From NCBI GenBank assembly GCA_019614645.1, contig JABWDB010000004.1, forward strand, positions 13,826,001 to 13,890,000: DNA of 64,000 nucleotides, written 5' to 3'. A model generated the notes under the pieces. It saw nothing but the letters and a program-made list of their open reading frames with translations. It did not search any database and was not told where the DNA came from. The position numbers were made by a program, and so were the translations under genes. Positions 48,569 through 59,725 of this stretch are shown one piece after another (position 1 is the first letter of the stretch; every line of letters begins with the position of its first letter). The DNA is from Stratiolaelaps scimitus (Eukaryota > Arthropoda > Arachnida > Mesostigmata > Laelapidae).

Positions 48569-48988
48569 ATGCGATTATTGCTCGCTTCCATTTTTGTGAC
48601 GCTGGCCGTCGACACCATCGTCGCCAAGAGCCTGGAAGATGTATGCTGTGACGAGAAGGCGTCGCTCGTCGATCTGGTGCATTTTCCAAAATGCGCCGCG
48701 ATAGCTGGCGGAGCAGCGGTAGCAGGTATTGCGGCCGTACCTGTAACACTCGGGTTAGCGGGATTTAGTGCCGTGGGCGTTACCTCGGGGAGTCTGGCAG
48801 CTTGGTGGCAATCCACCGGTATTGGTGCCGGAGTGTTCGGGACTCTTCAGTCGGCTGGCGCCGCTGGCACTGGTATCCTCACGAAACTCAGTCTTGCCGG
48901 TCTAACTGTAGGCGCAACGAAATTATTGTGTTGCACCAATAGTAAATGTCCAGAAAAGGTTCCTAAAGACTCGAGCGCTTGGAATTAA
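48569..48988 (+). CDS. Secreted ISG12/IFI27-like protein B
   Basis: 139 residues from the ATG at 48569, one coding exon. A signal peptide (MRLLLASIFVTLAVDTIVAK) is followed by LEDVCCDEKASLVDL.....KC. Next comes a Gly/Ala-rich hydrophobic domain (about 43-120) with the order of blocks seen in ISG12/IFI6-IFI27 proteins: GGAAVAGIAAVPVTLGLAGF, then SGSLAAWW, GTLQSAGAAG and LTKLSLAGLTVGA. The C-terminus is CCTNSKC. In vertebrates the family (Pfam ISG12 / Ifi-6-16) is interferon-induced, membrane-inserting and linked to antiviral and apoptotic responses; its role in arthropods is not established to my knowledge. The Cys motifs outside the domain are not part of vertebrate members. An in-frame extension of 49 codons upstream is probably 5' UTR after a splice acceptor. 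Confidence 0.78.
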   Translation: MRLLLASIFVTLAVDTIVAKSLEDVCCDEKASLVDLVHFPKCAAIAGGAAVAGIAAVPVTLGLAGFSAVGVTSGSLAAWWQSTGIGAGVFGTLQSAGAAGTGILTKLSLAGLTVGATKLLCCTNSKCPEKVPKDSSAWN

Positions 48989-51337
48989 TCTTGGCCTTCA
49001 TCCACGTAGATGAAGCATATGGTTGGTGACTATATCTATGGTGACTGATCATTTCTACTTGTGTCAATAGCGTGGAGGCGCTGTTGAATTTGTTTTCAAG
49101 GTTGGCAATTCATTCAAGGCGAGCGAAGGTCGGAAGGGTTTGCTTGATGTGACTGGACAGTCAAAAATGAGATAAGCAAAGAACCATTTGTGACTGTAAT
49201 TACTAAGTATCGTAATAATATCACAAACATATGATATCCGTGTCACTCAGTGGGCACTTATGCATGTTTCTTTAAATCCGCTTTTTTAACAGATAACGAA
49301 TTAATTCTATTTTGTCTCTCATAGATAAAATACAAACATTCGTAGTCAGTTAGATTGATAACTAAAGAGATAAATGATAAGTGGCTGCCTGACAATCGCT
49401 TGGATGCGAGTTCGACAGATTTCTCCTTCTTCCATTTTCCATAGTAATGCCATACGGACAAGGCCCGAGAAGTGTCTGATCAGAGAAGGACTGGAGGTCA
49501 GCCGCCAACGAAAATAACGAATGCAACAAAATTTATATGAGTGTTACGTTGAAATAAACTTTCGTATCTTTTAATTTTAATTGCCGAACCGACTGTTCGT
49601 TTTCTTTATTTACCATTTACACGGATCTGTAAATATGAAATGCTGTAAAGAGAAAAAATATATATCTTTTTTTCTTGTAAATATACATATATATATATAT
49701 ATATCTATGTATAGGTTAGGTGCCGGCCTATTCCAGTGTCCCCTTCAAGTTGCCGTAGTATCACGACAAAGTTCACAACGCAACCTAACCTTCAAATTTG
49801 CCTCAAAGACGCGCCTTCCGTGCAGAAAAACTAGAATTCAAGATTAGGAGATCGTACACAGTAGGGTTTAGGTGGTTGTTTTACATGAACTCAGGCCGGT
49901 TGCACTGAAACGGATGAAAGATTTAGTCATTTAGTTCGTAAGCCGCATCTATCAAGAATTAAACAAGCAGAAGTAAAATTCATGCGTGCTTTGGTGTTTT
50001 ACATTGGTTAAGAAAATCGCCAAATGAGATATTATGAAACTAGTTCTCCACTTCCCTACATACGAAAAGTAAATCAGAAGCCTCAACATTGATGGCTGTT
50101 CTCCTAGATAGCCTGAAATGCCGACCAACCGCGTCCACTTCAATACACAAAGCTATCTCAGGAGCTATAGTAGTGCACAATGCTGAGATGTCTCAAATTC
50201 GGCCCAAACCGCAGAAGGGGAGAAAACACAACGCATTCTAATAGTTTGTCTGAGCTTGTTACTGCTATCATTGTTCACTTTGGCGATCTTGTATTGGGGC
50301 AGTGGCTTGGGTTACTAGGTCTCTGCCTGCATTCGCCAGTCGTGTTCTAAACGCTCGTATAGGGGCACCCTATGCACGTTACGTATCATTTGCGTATCGG
50401 TTAATATTTTGTATGTCTTCGGTAATTTGCACGTACGATTCTACTTGGGGCGTGTCCCAAGATCGTGCGCGCTCAAGCTCGCGTGGTGCCACGTGCCTTG
50501 ATACTTCCGTCCTTTCCGCAGACATCAGCATATTTTTATCGCCGTTCACAGATGGTTTGCCTATTCGAATAACATTAATGCGGTGTGACTAGGTATGGAC
50601 CCGTTTGTGATTTCTCGTACAAGGCAGATCATCAAAGGTAAGTCGATGTAAAATTGAATTTAATATATATATATATATATATGAGTTACGTCCTCCTAGC
50701 TATTTGGTAAAATATCACAAATAGGCAAATCACTATTCAGAACTGGTGATATACCCGATGTCAGTGCCTCGATGTCCACTAATTGTGAGCAGTACTATTA
50801 AGTTAGCTGAGATTTTTTTGTAGATTCCTGTTCTCTAATCGGCTGCCTTATTTTCCTACATATAATAATTTATGACTTAATTGCGCAGCGGTAGACATCG
50901 GTGTTGATAATAAATCCTCAATGCTCGTATCTGCATGCGCATTCGACTCAGTGCTCTCGGTCACCACCGACCGAACAGTTTCAACCTCGTCAGACGCGTC
51001 CTCGTCAATGCTTGCTGCTATAAAATTCGCACATAAAACACACTCTTTACCAAATAATCCTAAAAAGCGAAAATAATAACGTTTCCTCCTCGCATTTGGC
51101 CAAACCAAGTCTAATATCACCTTCGAAATATGCAACTTAACATAGGATGTAATCTCACTCGATCGTCATTGTGTGCGATTTTTCAGCTCGGGCGGCCACT
51201 TTCCCATCAATCTTTACGTCTCCCAATCGATTTGGGTCGAAGTAGGGCCTCGACGCCAACGAGCGGGCCAGCCCTCGAACGTCAATTCAACTGACTGATC
51301 CATCGTCTGTCGAGAACATCTTCCAAGCTGTTGAGCG
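48989..51337. other. Intergenic with one possible minus-strand exon
   Basis: (TA)n tracts occur at about 49680-49704 and 50666-50682. A minus frame at 50848-51017 is a possible terminal exon (listed separately). A likely 5' UTR acceptor (tttttcag) lies near 51180-51186 upstream of the third secreted protein. Confidence 0.45.
50848..51017 (-). other. Possible terminal exon, acidic C-terminus
   Basis: On the minus strand an acceptor (ttttatag) precedes an open frame of about 56 codons, ASIDEDASDEVETVRSVVTE and on to a TAA stop. It is acidic and Ser/Thr-rich, with codon use that looks coding. I found no upstream exon and no family, so it may be chance. Confidence 0.25.
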
Positions 51338-51727
51338 ATGGTTCTTGCATGGTTACGCTTACCACTTGTTATGGTGTTGGTCAACGTTGTCTTTCCTGAA
51401 AACGGCAGCCTCGGAGATCGTTGCGGCGACCCGAAGGCATCCTGGCAGGATCTACTTGCACAGCCGCGGTGCGTGGCCATCACAGCTGCTATGGGCGTTA
51501 CTGATAGCAATCTGAAATCTGTTATCATCAATCTGATTGGCTTCGGTGCTGCAGCCATCCTTACGGGAGGCCTTACAACAACATGGAGATTCGGCTTTAT
51601 GTCTGGCGCGTTTCAAACACTTCGGTCGATGGTGACCGGGGGCGCTGGGTCGATTGCAGACGCAGACACGAGCATTTTCTCCTTTTTTGCAACCGTGGCA
51701 GTGAGAAGGTTGTGCTGCCTTGAGTAA
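51338..51727 (+). CDS. Small secreted Cys protein C (ISG12-like cluster)
   Basis: 129 residues, one exon. It has a hydrophobic N-terminus (MVLAWLRLPLVMVLVNVVFP), then GDRCGDPKASWQDLLAQPRC, aligning with the VCCDEKASLVDL.....KC motif of the 48569 protein but with the second Cys of the pair changed to Gly. A Gly/Ala/Thr-rich hydrophobic stretch (about 60-115) and a terminal RRLCCLE follow. The hydrophobic part keeps the composition (GFGAAAILTGG, MVTGGAGS) but not the exact ISG12 blocks. It is the third member of the local cluster, the most diverged, in the same orientation. Confidence 0.55.
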   Translation: MVLAWLRLPLVMVLVNVVFPENGSLGDRCGDPKASWQDLLAQPRCVAITAAMGVTDSNLKSVIINLIGFGAAAILTGGLTTTWRFGFMSGAFQTLRSMVTGGAGSIADADTSIFSFFATVAVRRLCCLE

Positions 51728-52619
51728 AGCTAAGACGCGATACATTTACGACTGCAAAGGCTCCGTGCACTCGCTTCTGAGTTGCATGTCACCGTTATCC
51801 CCGATGCGCTACAAATACGCGTGCCTTGTGCTTGATACGATGATACTATTTTATAAAAAAATGTTCTTTCTATGACGAATAATTTACTGAACATAAATTA
51901 TTATGATTTGCTGCTGCTGCTGACGATGATGGTGGGAATTGGTGTTGTACGAGTCCATTTATCGTGATCTACGCGACTCCGTTCCCCGCAGCTATTTGCT
52001 TGACTGTTAACAGAGATGGTAGATGTACACAGATCTACAAAAGGGTTACGCACAATATTATTGATTGTGCTCTGTTCAGTGCTGCTTTGCAATCTGTGTG
52101 ATTTTAACGACCATTTTTCGTGTCGAAGAGAGCACCCCGAGAGAGTTTTATTCGCAGCTCAGATATTGTTTTTCGTATTGGCTGTCGGCAGGTGTACACC
52201 TGTGAAACCACACACTCAACAACGGCCAATCACCGATTCTACTAAATACCTTAATTGCGCAATGGGAACTCGAATGTTTGAGTCATGTTTGCGCCAGTTC
52301 TCCTCTACGGGGACACAAAAAATATGAAGTGTCAATACATACAATGAACTATGTTTATTTCGAAAATGCAATAGCTAAAAAATACTGGGTTGGCACCAGA
52401 AACAAAGAAAGATGTCAGTATATAAAATCTGGAAGCTTGAGCATTTAAATCAATTTGCGTCAAGAGAATTAACATAAGCGTAATCAGCAGCTATATACAT
52501 CTGACGCTGACATCCGGCGGGCGTGTCATACGTCGCACTCTTTTATTAAATAATTAAAACTCGTAGTTCAGGTAGCTGGATTTGATCAGAACTAACTTTC
52601 AATATTGAAAAATCTGTAA
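51728..52619. other. Intergenic
   Basis: A plus ORF at 52016-52327 has two hydrophobic stretches but no signature and an uncertain start. I do not call it. Confidence 0.4.
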
Positions 52620-52629
52620 AACCGCTGAA

Positions 52630-52860
52630 ATCCATGGCAAGTGCTATCATTATTTTGGGTTCGAATCTATTTGGTACTGCTACCGCCATTGCCTGTCCAC
52701 CTGGTCGTAGCCACTGTTTCACTCGATCTTTTCCGGTCCCCTACACAGGCTGACACCATGTCTCGTCCACTGCAACTGTATGCTCTAAGCGACTAATTTG
52801 CTGCCTAGTTGCACTCAAGCTCAAGTTGTCTCGTGAACACTCCTCACCCATTTTCAGTTG
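52630..52860 (-). mobile_element. Mariner-like transposase fragment (catalytic part)
   Basis: The minus frame reads RLEHTVAVDETWCQPV, a stop, then GTGKDRVKQWLRPGGQ, and ends PKIMIALAMDFSG. This matches the mariner pattern VDETW ... W..PG ... K.M....D..G around the first catalytic Asp. It is broken by a nonsense codon and lacks the rest of the DDD/E domain. Confidence 0.6.
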
Positions 52861-54226
52861 GCCAGGACCGAGTTAATGAGAGACTCATTTTGCATCTTTT
52901 TCTGCATCCTCAGATTATTTTTAATAATTCAATGACATGTTTCACGAGGCACGTCGATTTTAGCCGTCGTCAATGACCAAGCTCTAGGACGTCGGCTCTG
53001 TGCGCGGACATTCTCCTCACCCATGGACTGCGTCGACGTTAGATTCGCTGTCAAAGCCGGACCCTCTTTTAATGCTGATGCAATGCCTATCTAGAATCTG
53101 CAGCTAGGCAACGTGTCAGTATAAATGGAGCAATGGGTGACTCACCTTTGTTGTTTAGATCTTCGAATCGCGGCGTTTTTTCTTCTAGTGAACAAAATAG
53201 GAGTGCTGGTTTTGGTTATGGTTGATATCGCAAGATGCACATTATATATATATATATATATATACTATATATAACTAGTGATTTTTTGCAAAACTCGAAT
53301 TTACGAATCGTAGAATCTTAGTGAAATACTGTACAAAACCATGTTTTACTAGCGGAACCGCAGTTTCGACAACGGCCTCGTAAAAATAACTAGAACAACG
53401 AGAGTGCCACAGTGCTCACAACATTGTTCATCATAACCGTTGAATCATTGCAATGTCGCAAAGTGATTAGCAATGTATAGATTAATTGCTGTCATTACGT
53501 CTACGTGACTTGCTGTAAGATTTCCTCATATAGCTTTCCGCTGAGTTGAGTGATTTAACATTGCGAGGGAGGGAGCATGCTGCACATAGGCAGTATGCGG
53601 TATTCGGGAGCATGTCTACCAGCTTCGTTGATCATCATACGAGCTTATCCAAACGTGGTGGCGCGACAATGGGAGCGCCTGACGATGATGATTAGCGACA
53701 AAGAAGGAGAACTTCGACAGAACCACACCGATCTTGAAAGGTCTTGCGATCTCGAAAGCGCTATATGAATATTGTGTATTTTGTCAACGGAGATGAGATG
53801 ATTCTTTGGTTACAGAGCGTCTTGAGTGTTCGTCGAGAAGGGCTCACCTGCATCATTCTAAAGATGAAGTGTTTTGTTCGCCAAAGTTCTGCCAAACTGA
53901 CTGCGTTAACAGATATTGATGAAATGAATACGATAGTAATTAAATAGTAACTCAGGAAAGGTACAACAAGTTAAGAAGTGACTTGTTCGTCATTGATACG
54001 TTTCCTGTGAGCAAAAGGTAGCCCGTTCGAAAGGTTCATTCGGTCCAAATGGATCAGACGAATCAATCGATTACCTTATTGGTTATACGAGTGCTCGCTC
54101 GATCAATTCATTTTGTCATTGTTGTGCGTGGTCGCTGATATTCGCTAACTAGGCCCGACCTTTAGCTGACGGCCTTCTGTCGATTCGATGTGGAACACGT
54201 ATGCTACTGAATCGTCGATGCCAATT

Positions 54227-54445
54227 TTACAACCGAAGCCATTTCGACATGTCCGAATTTCCACTGTTAAATCGCTCGCACCAACGTTGCACCGTTCGCT
54301 GGGATAAGGCAGATCTGCCGTACGCGTTCACTAATTGTCGATGGATTTCAGCTGGAGGGTGTCCTGGGAGAAACAAAAACATGATGATTTCCCGTTGATT
54401 TTTGGAGGAATTTGCACATTTTGCTACAGTGTCCATCATTCTGAT
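54227..54445 (-). mobile_element. Mariner-like transposase fragment (N-terminal HTH)
   Basis: The minus frame holds NQREIIMFLFLPGHPPAEIH and QLVNAYG.SALSQRTVQRWC then ERFNSGN. This is the typical mariner/SETMAR N-terminal helix-turn-helix (HTH_48-like). The frame decays after SDMSKW. It may belong to the same old element as 52630-52860, with about 1.2 kb inserted between, or be independent. Confidence 0.65.
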
Positions 54446-54580
54446 CGTATCGAAACCACTCAGCGTTCGAAAGGAAGCCACGTTCCTGCTGCGCGCTCAC
54501 TCCAAGTATGAACGCGTTGTGTCGCCTAGTTTGGACTTTGCGCCATTCGAAAGGCAGGACAATTCGCATGATATGCCCTA

Positions 54581-54607
54581 ATATATATATATATATATAT
54601 ATATATA
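54581..54607. repeat. (TA)n microsatellite
   Basis: A TA run followed by two copies of a CAGTTTCGCTT motif within about 45 bp. Confidence 0.85.
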
Positions 54608-54979
54608 CAGTTTCGCTTTACAGTTATACTTCACACAGTTTCGCTTGAAACTGCATCGTCTATTGAGGCACAATGAACTTCATGGCTTGCCGCATTTGAT
54701 GCCAAAGTGGGCAACTTTATAAACTGCGCGAGTTACAATTTGAGCTAATATACATGTTATCATTAATATCATGATAATTAAGAGTACACACTTGCATTGT
54801 GTCAGTAACTGTGTCAGCTTCGAAGTGGAATTGTTGCTGACGAGCTCAGAGCTCGCCGTTTCAATAGTGTATTTTATCTTGACATAAAATTTCGAACGAC
54901 TAGAAGACGATGTATCATATTGAGGCTTTTCTAATTTTCATTTCTGAGATCGGCTGCGTTGTGCGGCTCATTAATTGGA

Positions 54980-55650
54980 GTTAGTTAGGGGACCTCTAGG
55001 GAATCACAGTCGACTCCCTAGATATCTTGCATTGATATCTCTATATCTTGCACTAGTTCCTCGTGTGAAAATCGTTTACGCATTGTCAAGGGCATCGATG
55101 TGTTTTGGAAATGAGGACGCCATAGTTCCGAACGGTAGAGAAGCTTTGCTTGCTATCACCAAGCTATGGTAAATAATACTAAAACAGCGGAAAACATTTA
55201 AACGAGAGCTTGGTGGGGTACAGTTAACCAGCTCACGCGTATACGTAGTCGCGCTGGTTTGGCTACACAACTGTGCATTTAGGAACTGACATAAGCATTT
55301 CGTTTTCGTCACACCACCTTGATAACTGTCAGAGAGATCACGCAAATTTTAGGTTATCCGCATACAGTTTATGTGCTATAGGAATCTCATCTTTGATGTC
55401 AATAATAAATATGCGGAGCAATAGAGGGCCCACTCAAGATCCCTGCGGCACATCCGATAGCACCTGAGCTTGCCATTTATTTTCACCTTAAATTGCTGGT
55501 TCTCAAAATAACCATATGTAGGCTACGTTCTTGCCATAAATCTGAACTCAATATCAACATGTGGCAAGAGTCAAGTGTGTGGAGAGTGGGAGACCCTATC
55601 GAATGTCTCGGAATAATAAAAGTATTGGTAGTCAAACATTTTGCTTTCTA
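54980..55650 (-). mobile_element. LINE reverse transcriptase remnant (palm and C-terminal part)
   Basis: On the minus strand, in order: YYSETFDRVSH (as in D.SKAFD.V.H), FENQQFKVKINGKLS, SDVPQGS then a stop then VGPLLLRIFIIDI, HKLYADNLKFA (YADD changed to YADN), LSRWCDENEMLMSVPKCTVV, and a decayed downstream segment. This is the jockey/CR1-type non-LTR reverse transcriptase order. Stops, a frameshift and loss of the second catalytic Asp make it inactive. Confidence 0.8.
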
Positions 55651-55699
55651 TTTATGCCTAGTCAAGAATCATATGCACTAGCTGCATGCATGTGGACCC

Positions 55700-58620
55700 T
55701 AGCATCGTGAAACCATCGTCGTCTACTCGTCATCTGACAGCCCATTCCGCGAAAGAAACTGTACAATATTGTACAGGGAAACTAAACTTAATCAACCGAG
55801 TAAATGAGAGGTAAGATCCATATTGACCGCTCATTATAGCACTTATCTCTGCTGTTATAGGCTCTTATTATCCTTCGAAGCTTGTAAATGTGATTAAGTG
55901 CCTGTCCCTGTTCTGACATAAAGGCTCATCCTCAGCAATATTGCAAGGTTTACGCCACTGTGTAGTTAGCTGTATAGCCGCTATTCGTAGGAACCGATCT
56001 ATACCGTGGTCGAGCGAAGTGTATAACCGTCCACTCTCCGCCAGAACGTGCATCCTAATCAAATGTTACATCTTAAGTAGGCCTGTACGCCTAAGTGCGG
56101 TCGAAGAGCTAATGCAAGCCAACCTTTTTTTTTAAGGAGGAAATAATAATAAAATTCTTCAAACGCACGGACACCGCTAGAGACGGCCCAATCTCCATGG
56201 AAATTGGGCCGATGCAGTGCAGGGTTGACGTGGACGACACAATGCCTCCTCCACCTGCTAAAACCACCAACCTTTGTTAAGAGTCTGGCTCTTCTGTAGT
56301 TTTGGCCTTACGCTTCGCGTTACTTCGATTGGCTAACTATTAGCTTGTTGATAATTTAATTTGTATACGAATCAACGAGCGCATAATGGTGGTAGGAGCC
56401 TCTAATTTGTAATGATAAACAAGCCAAAACGAAAACTGAGATGACCTACTGAATTATTGAATTGATAAATTATCTTATTCTATGCTGGATATTGATTATG
56501 ATTGCGCGCCTTAAAATACGATAGTTAGAGAAGCGGTTGGCGGTAGGGTGTCAAGGCGAGGCCGTCATGGTCCCGAGGGAGGTAATGGGGAACGGCGCTG
56601 CAGAACGAAGGTTCCTGCGCGTTTGTCTTTGATGGAGCGGATCAGCCTGTGGTAGGCCCCTTCGAGGAAATAGGCGGCGGGGGTGCCGGGGGATTCGAAG
56701 GCAAGAGGGGAAAAGAGGTGGGTTGCTTGGAGGGCGGCGTACTATTGAAATTGTTAAAAACATGACTTCTATCAAGCCCGGCGAAACTCTCATGGAATGC
56801 CTGCCTAAGAAACAACATAGTGGCCAGAGCGGGGTGACTCAAGTTCATCAAAGGCCGTACCGAAAGCCGACTCAGCTCAAAACGGATATGCCTATCAAAC
56901 AAAAAACCTAGAACAGTTCCACTTTATTACTGCGCCGATGTTAATAAAACAGCAGTAGGTAATGAAGCCTCTATCCTTGCTGCCGATAAACAGATTCCGC
57001 TTTAGTTACGTTATCTATGTTATGTCAAAAAAAGCACAAAATAAGCAACATTTAACAAGTCTGACCACGTGCCTACACGCCTGTGGATTTGTAAACAAGC
57101 ACACGTACACACACACATACACACACTTTGTACAGAGTTCGTCAAGCGCAGTTGCCCTCACCCTAGCACCCCATGACGTGCCGTTCCCGATAACGATCCC
57201 TCCCAGAATTGGGTGAGGGAGACCCATGTGGAAAGGGTAGCCACAATTGCACGAGGAACGTAGCGCACTAGCCGACTGTAGCGACCGGGTTTGTTCACAA
57301 GCTGTGTGCCTGATGTTAGGCTCGGTGTCTCCGACCTTTCGAGGTCCGATGAACGGTCGAAGGACATCGCCGCAGACAGTGATTGTGCGTGGACCACCGT
57401 GTGACAGTTGTATGCATCTTGGCAAAGCTCGGATTAAATAAACATTGAATATACATATATATATATATATACATATATAAGTACACTGAACATTGCGTCT
57501 ACTACTGCCATGCGGATCTGTACATGCCAACCATCTAGAGTGCTCTATCTTTTTGTGCTCTATGTCGTCAACGGTAAGTTAAGCATAGGAACAGGTGAAA
57601 ATGTAAACAAAGGCCTCGATGTGAGACCAGCTTATTCGGGACCACAAGTTCTTTTGAAGGAGTCGCCTGCCGATTAGTGCCATGTACTACTCGTCTATAT
57701 CGAATGATTATAAAACTGTTCGACCGCAAAGTTTTAGGGCGGGCGCGCTCAAACGCCAATTCGGAGGAATCAGGTGATGATGATCTCATATCTTATCGTC
57801 TGTAATTGTACTTCAAAAAATAACACAGTAGAGAGTCTCCCGCCGTGGGGACTACACGCACCCGCATGTGTTATCCGTTATAACAGGTACTAGATAGCAG
57901 TTACTGCGCGCGATCTCGAGTTTATATCAGACACCTGAACTTATGTGAAAAGCTAAACTGGAACGAAAGACTAGATGGGCCAGTTTTTCTCCTTGTAACG
58001 TACGTAATATCTGCTGGCTGAATGACTCGATATATAGATGATAGCTCCGACGATTGCATTATAAATACCTAGTAATTCTCCACAACGAGATGTTGACACT
58101 CCGAAATACATTAGGGGAATTAGTGAAATAAGGACGTTTCAAGTTATTTACACTAAGTATATACGACCATATGTAAAGTTATGCATTCAGTCACATTCTA
58201 TATGATAAGACACGAGTGGTCGTGGAATTAAAAGATAACATCTTTGCAATCGAGATTTCCCGCGTTCTAAGGCCATACGACTTTTCGCAGTATTCTGAGC
58301 GGCTTCAGTTAGGAGCTAAGTTTATCCACGTTCCCCTGAATACTCAGCATAGTTTCTAGCTTTGTGTCAATTTCAGCTCCAGTTCATGGAGCCAATTATC
58401 TAGCGAAAGTGCCTTTATCCAGGGGCTTGCCGGGTCATTTGGTCTTCTCTCCATAGAAGCTCCCCTCACTCTAATCCTCTCATCAAAAGCTGCGATATTC
58501 ACAGCGTTCCAAGGCTCCGTGGGTGGCCGACCCGGCCGTAATCAGTTACCCACATACAGGTACAGCTGAGTACATTGGCGTATTACGCGTCTGCTGATAT
58601 ACAATACACCATCTTGATGA
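55700..58620. other. Intergenic, no supported gene
   Basis: It contains an 8-bp-arm hairpin at 56185-56210 (GGCCCAAT ... ATTGGGCC), CA-rich repeats near 57103-57126 and a (TA)n tract near 57454-57470. Several overlapping ORFs occur at 56550-57530 on both strands; none is recognisable. Confidence 0.4.
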
Positions 58621-58634
58621 CCCTTGCCACTATT

Positions 58635-59382
58635 CAGGACAAAAATACCATGGATCACAGCAGAAATCGTAAAAAGCACAATATATATATACACTCGAGC
58701 CTCGCCAAGCTAAATAAACCGGTCAAATGAAAACTCAAGGAAGCAGGGGCGGGCAGATGGAGAGTAGGAACAGAGAAATAGAGCCCTCTGGTGTTATATA
58801 GGAAAAGCGCGAGACAAGGACGTATCATCTGAAATAATACATTCAAACTCAATAGCTTCGAGGCTACTTGCCGACTGCGGAGGGGGGTGATGTTAAATAC
58901 AAAAATAACGAAAGCGATGCGCCAGGAGATGTAGAGTCACACTTGTAGCATTTGTAGAGAGGGCGATGAAACAAAATAAATTACCAATATGAGACAACCA
59001 AGAGGACCAGAGATGAAATAAGAACAATCATTATACAAATAAGCGTGGATACCGAAAGGAATAGGACAAGTAGGTGTATATATTCGAAATAAAATGTTGA
59101 TTATAACTCTCGCGACGCAAAAAGGGAGACCCAAAAAAGCGAGAAAAATATAGGAATACAATAAAAATGACCTGAATATCGTGGGAGGAATACCTGAGAC
59201 AGAATTTCAGTCAATAAAAAATTAAAAGGGATGCAAATGAAACAAATAAGTGTCGCTGTAATTGTAGAATAAGAATACGATGTAGACAGAGAGAGACTTA
59301 ATCTTATTCATACGGATAGCTAATTATTTTGTCCCTTAGTAATCTGAGTGCATGGGAAATAGATAAAATTATCAAGGCAATG

Positions 59383-59419
<37 letters not shown>

Positions 59420-59725
59420 TATGATATAGTAATATCTCAGGTTCCATAATATACTCTAGTTTAGCCTTATTTGGGGCGCTAATGCGAAACTTTTTCAAAT
59501 TTCGCGTTGAACAAGGACCCTGGGGTGTTTGAGACTTAACCAATACCAATCCTGACTCCAATCCGCAAAGGTAGTGAAATTCAATTAGTCAATCTCAGAC
59601 CCATTTCAGTAGCAAGCATTCTTGGAAAAATAATTAAAGATGTCATAAACTCCCCATTAAAAATTTTTTTAAGGACAAACAAAATAAAAGATATTTCGAG
59701 ATCCCTAAAAGCGTTTGGCAGCGTT
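58635..59725 (+). mobile_element. LINE remnant (start of reverse transcriptase region)
   Basis: The plus strand shows KIPWITAEIVK near 58640, like the linker before the reverse transcriptase. At 59548-59700 it shows RKGSEIQLVNLRPISVASIL followed by GKIIKD, matching the K....NYRPIS..S...K..E motif of non-LTR reverse transcriptases. The sequence between is AT-rich with stops and a (TA)n tract at 59387-59413. It is on the opposite strand from the 55 kb LINE piece and covers a different part of the enzyme. Confidence 0.65.

Noticed and set aside
52016..52327. Possible small membrane protein
   Set aside because: Only hydrophobic stretches support it; it lacks the Cys motif of the neighbouring cluster and the start context is poor.
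56551..57530. Several overlapping ORFs on both strands
   Set aside because: No domain, no splice consistency, proline- and arginine-rich translations of GC-rich sequence.
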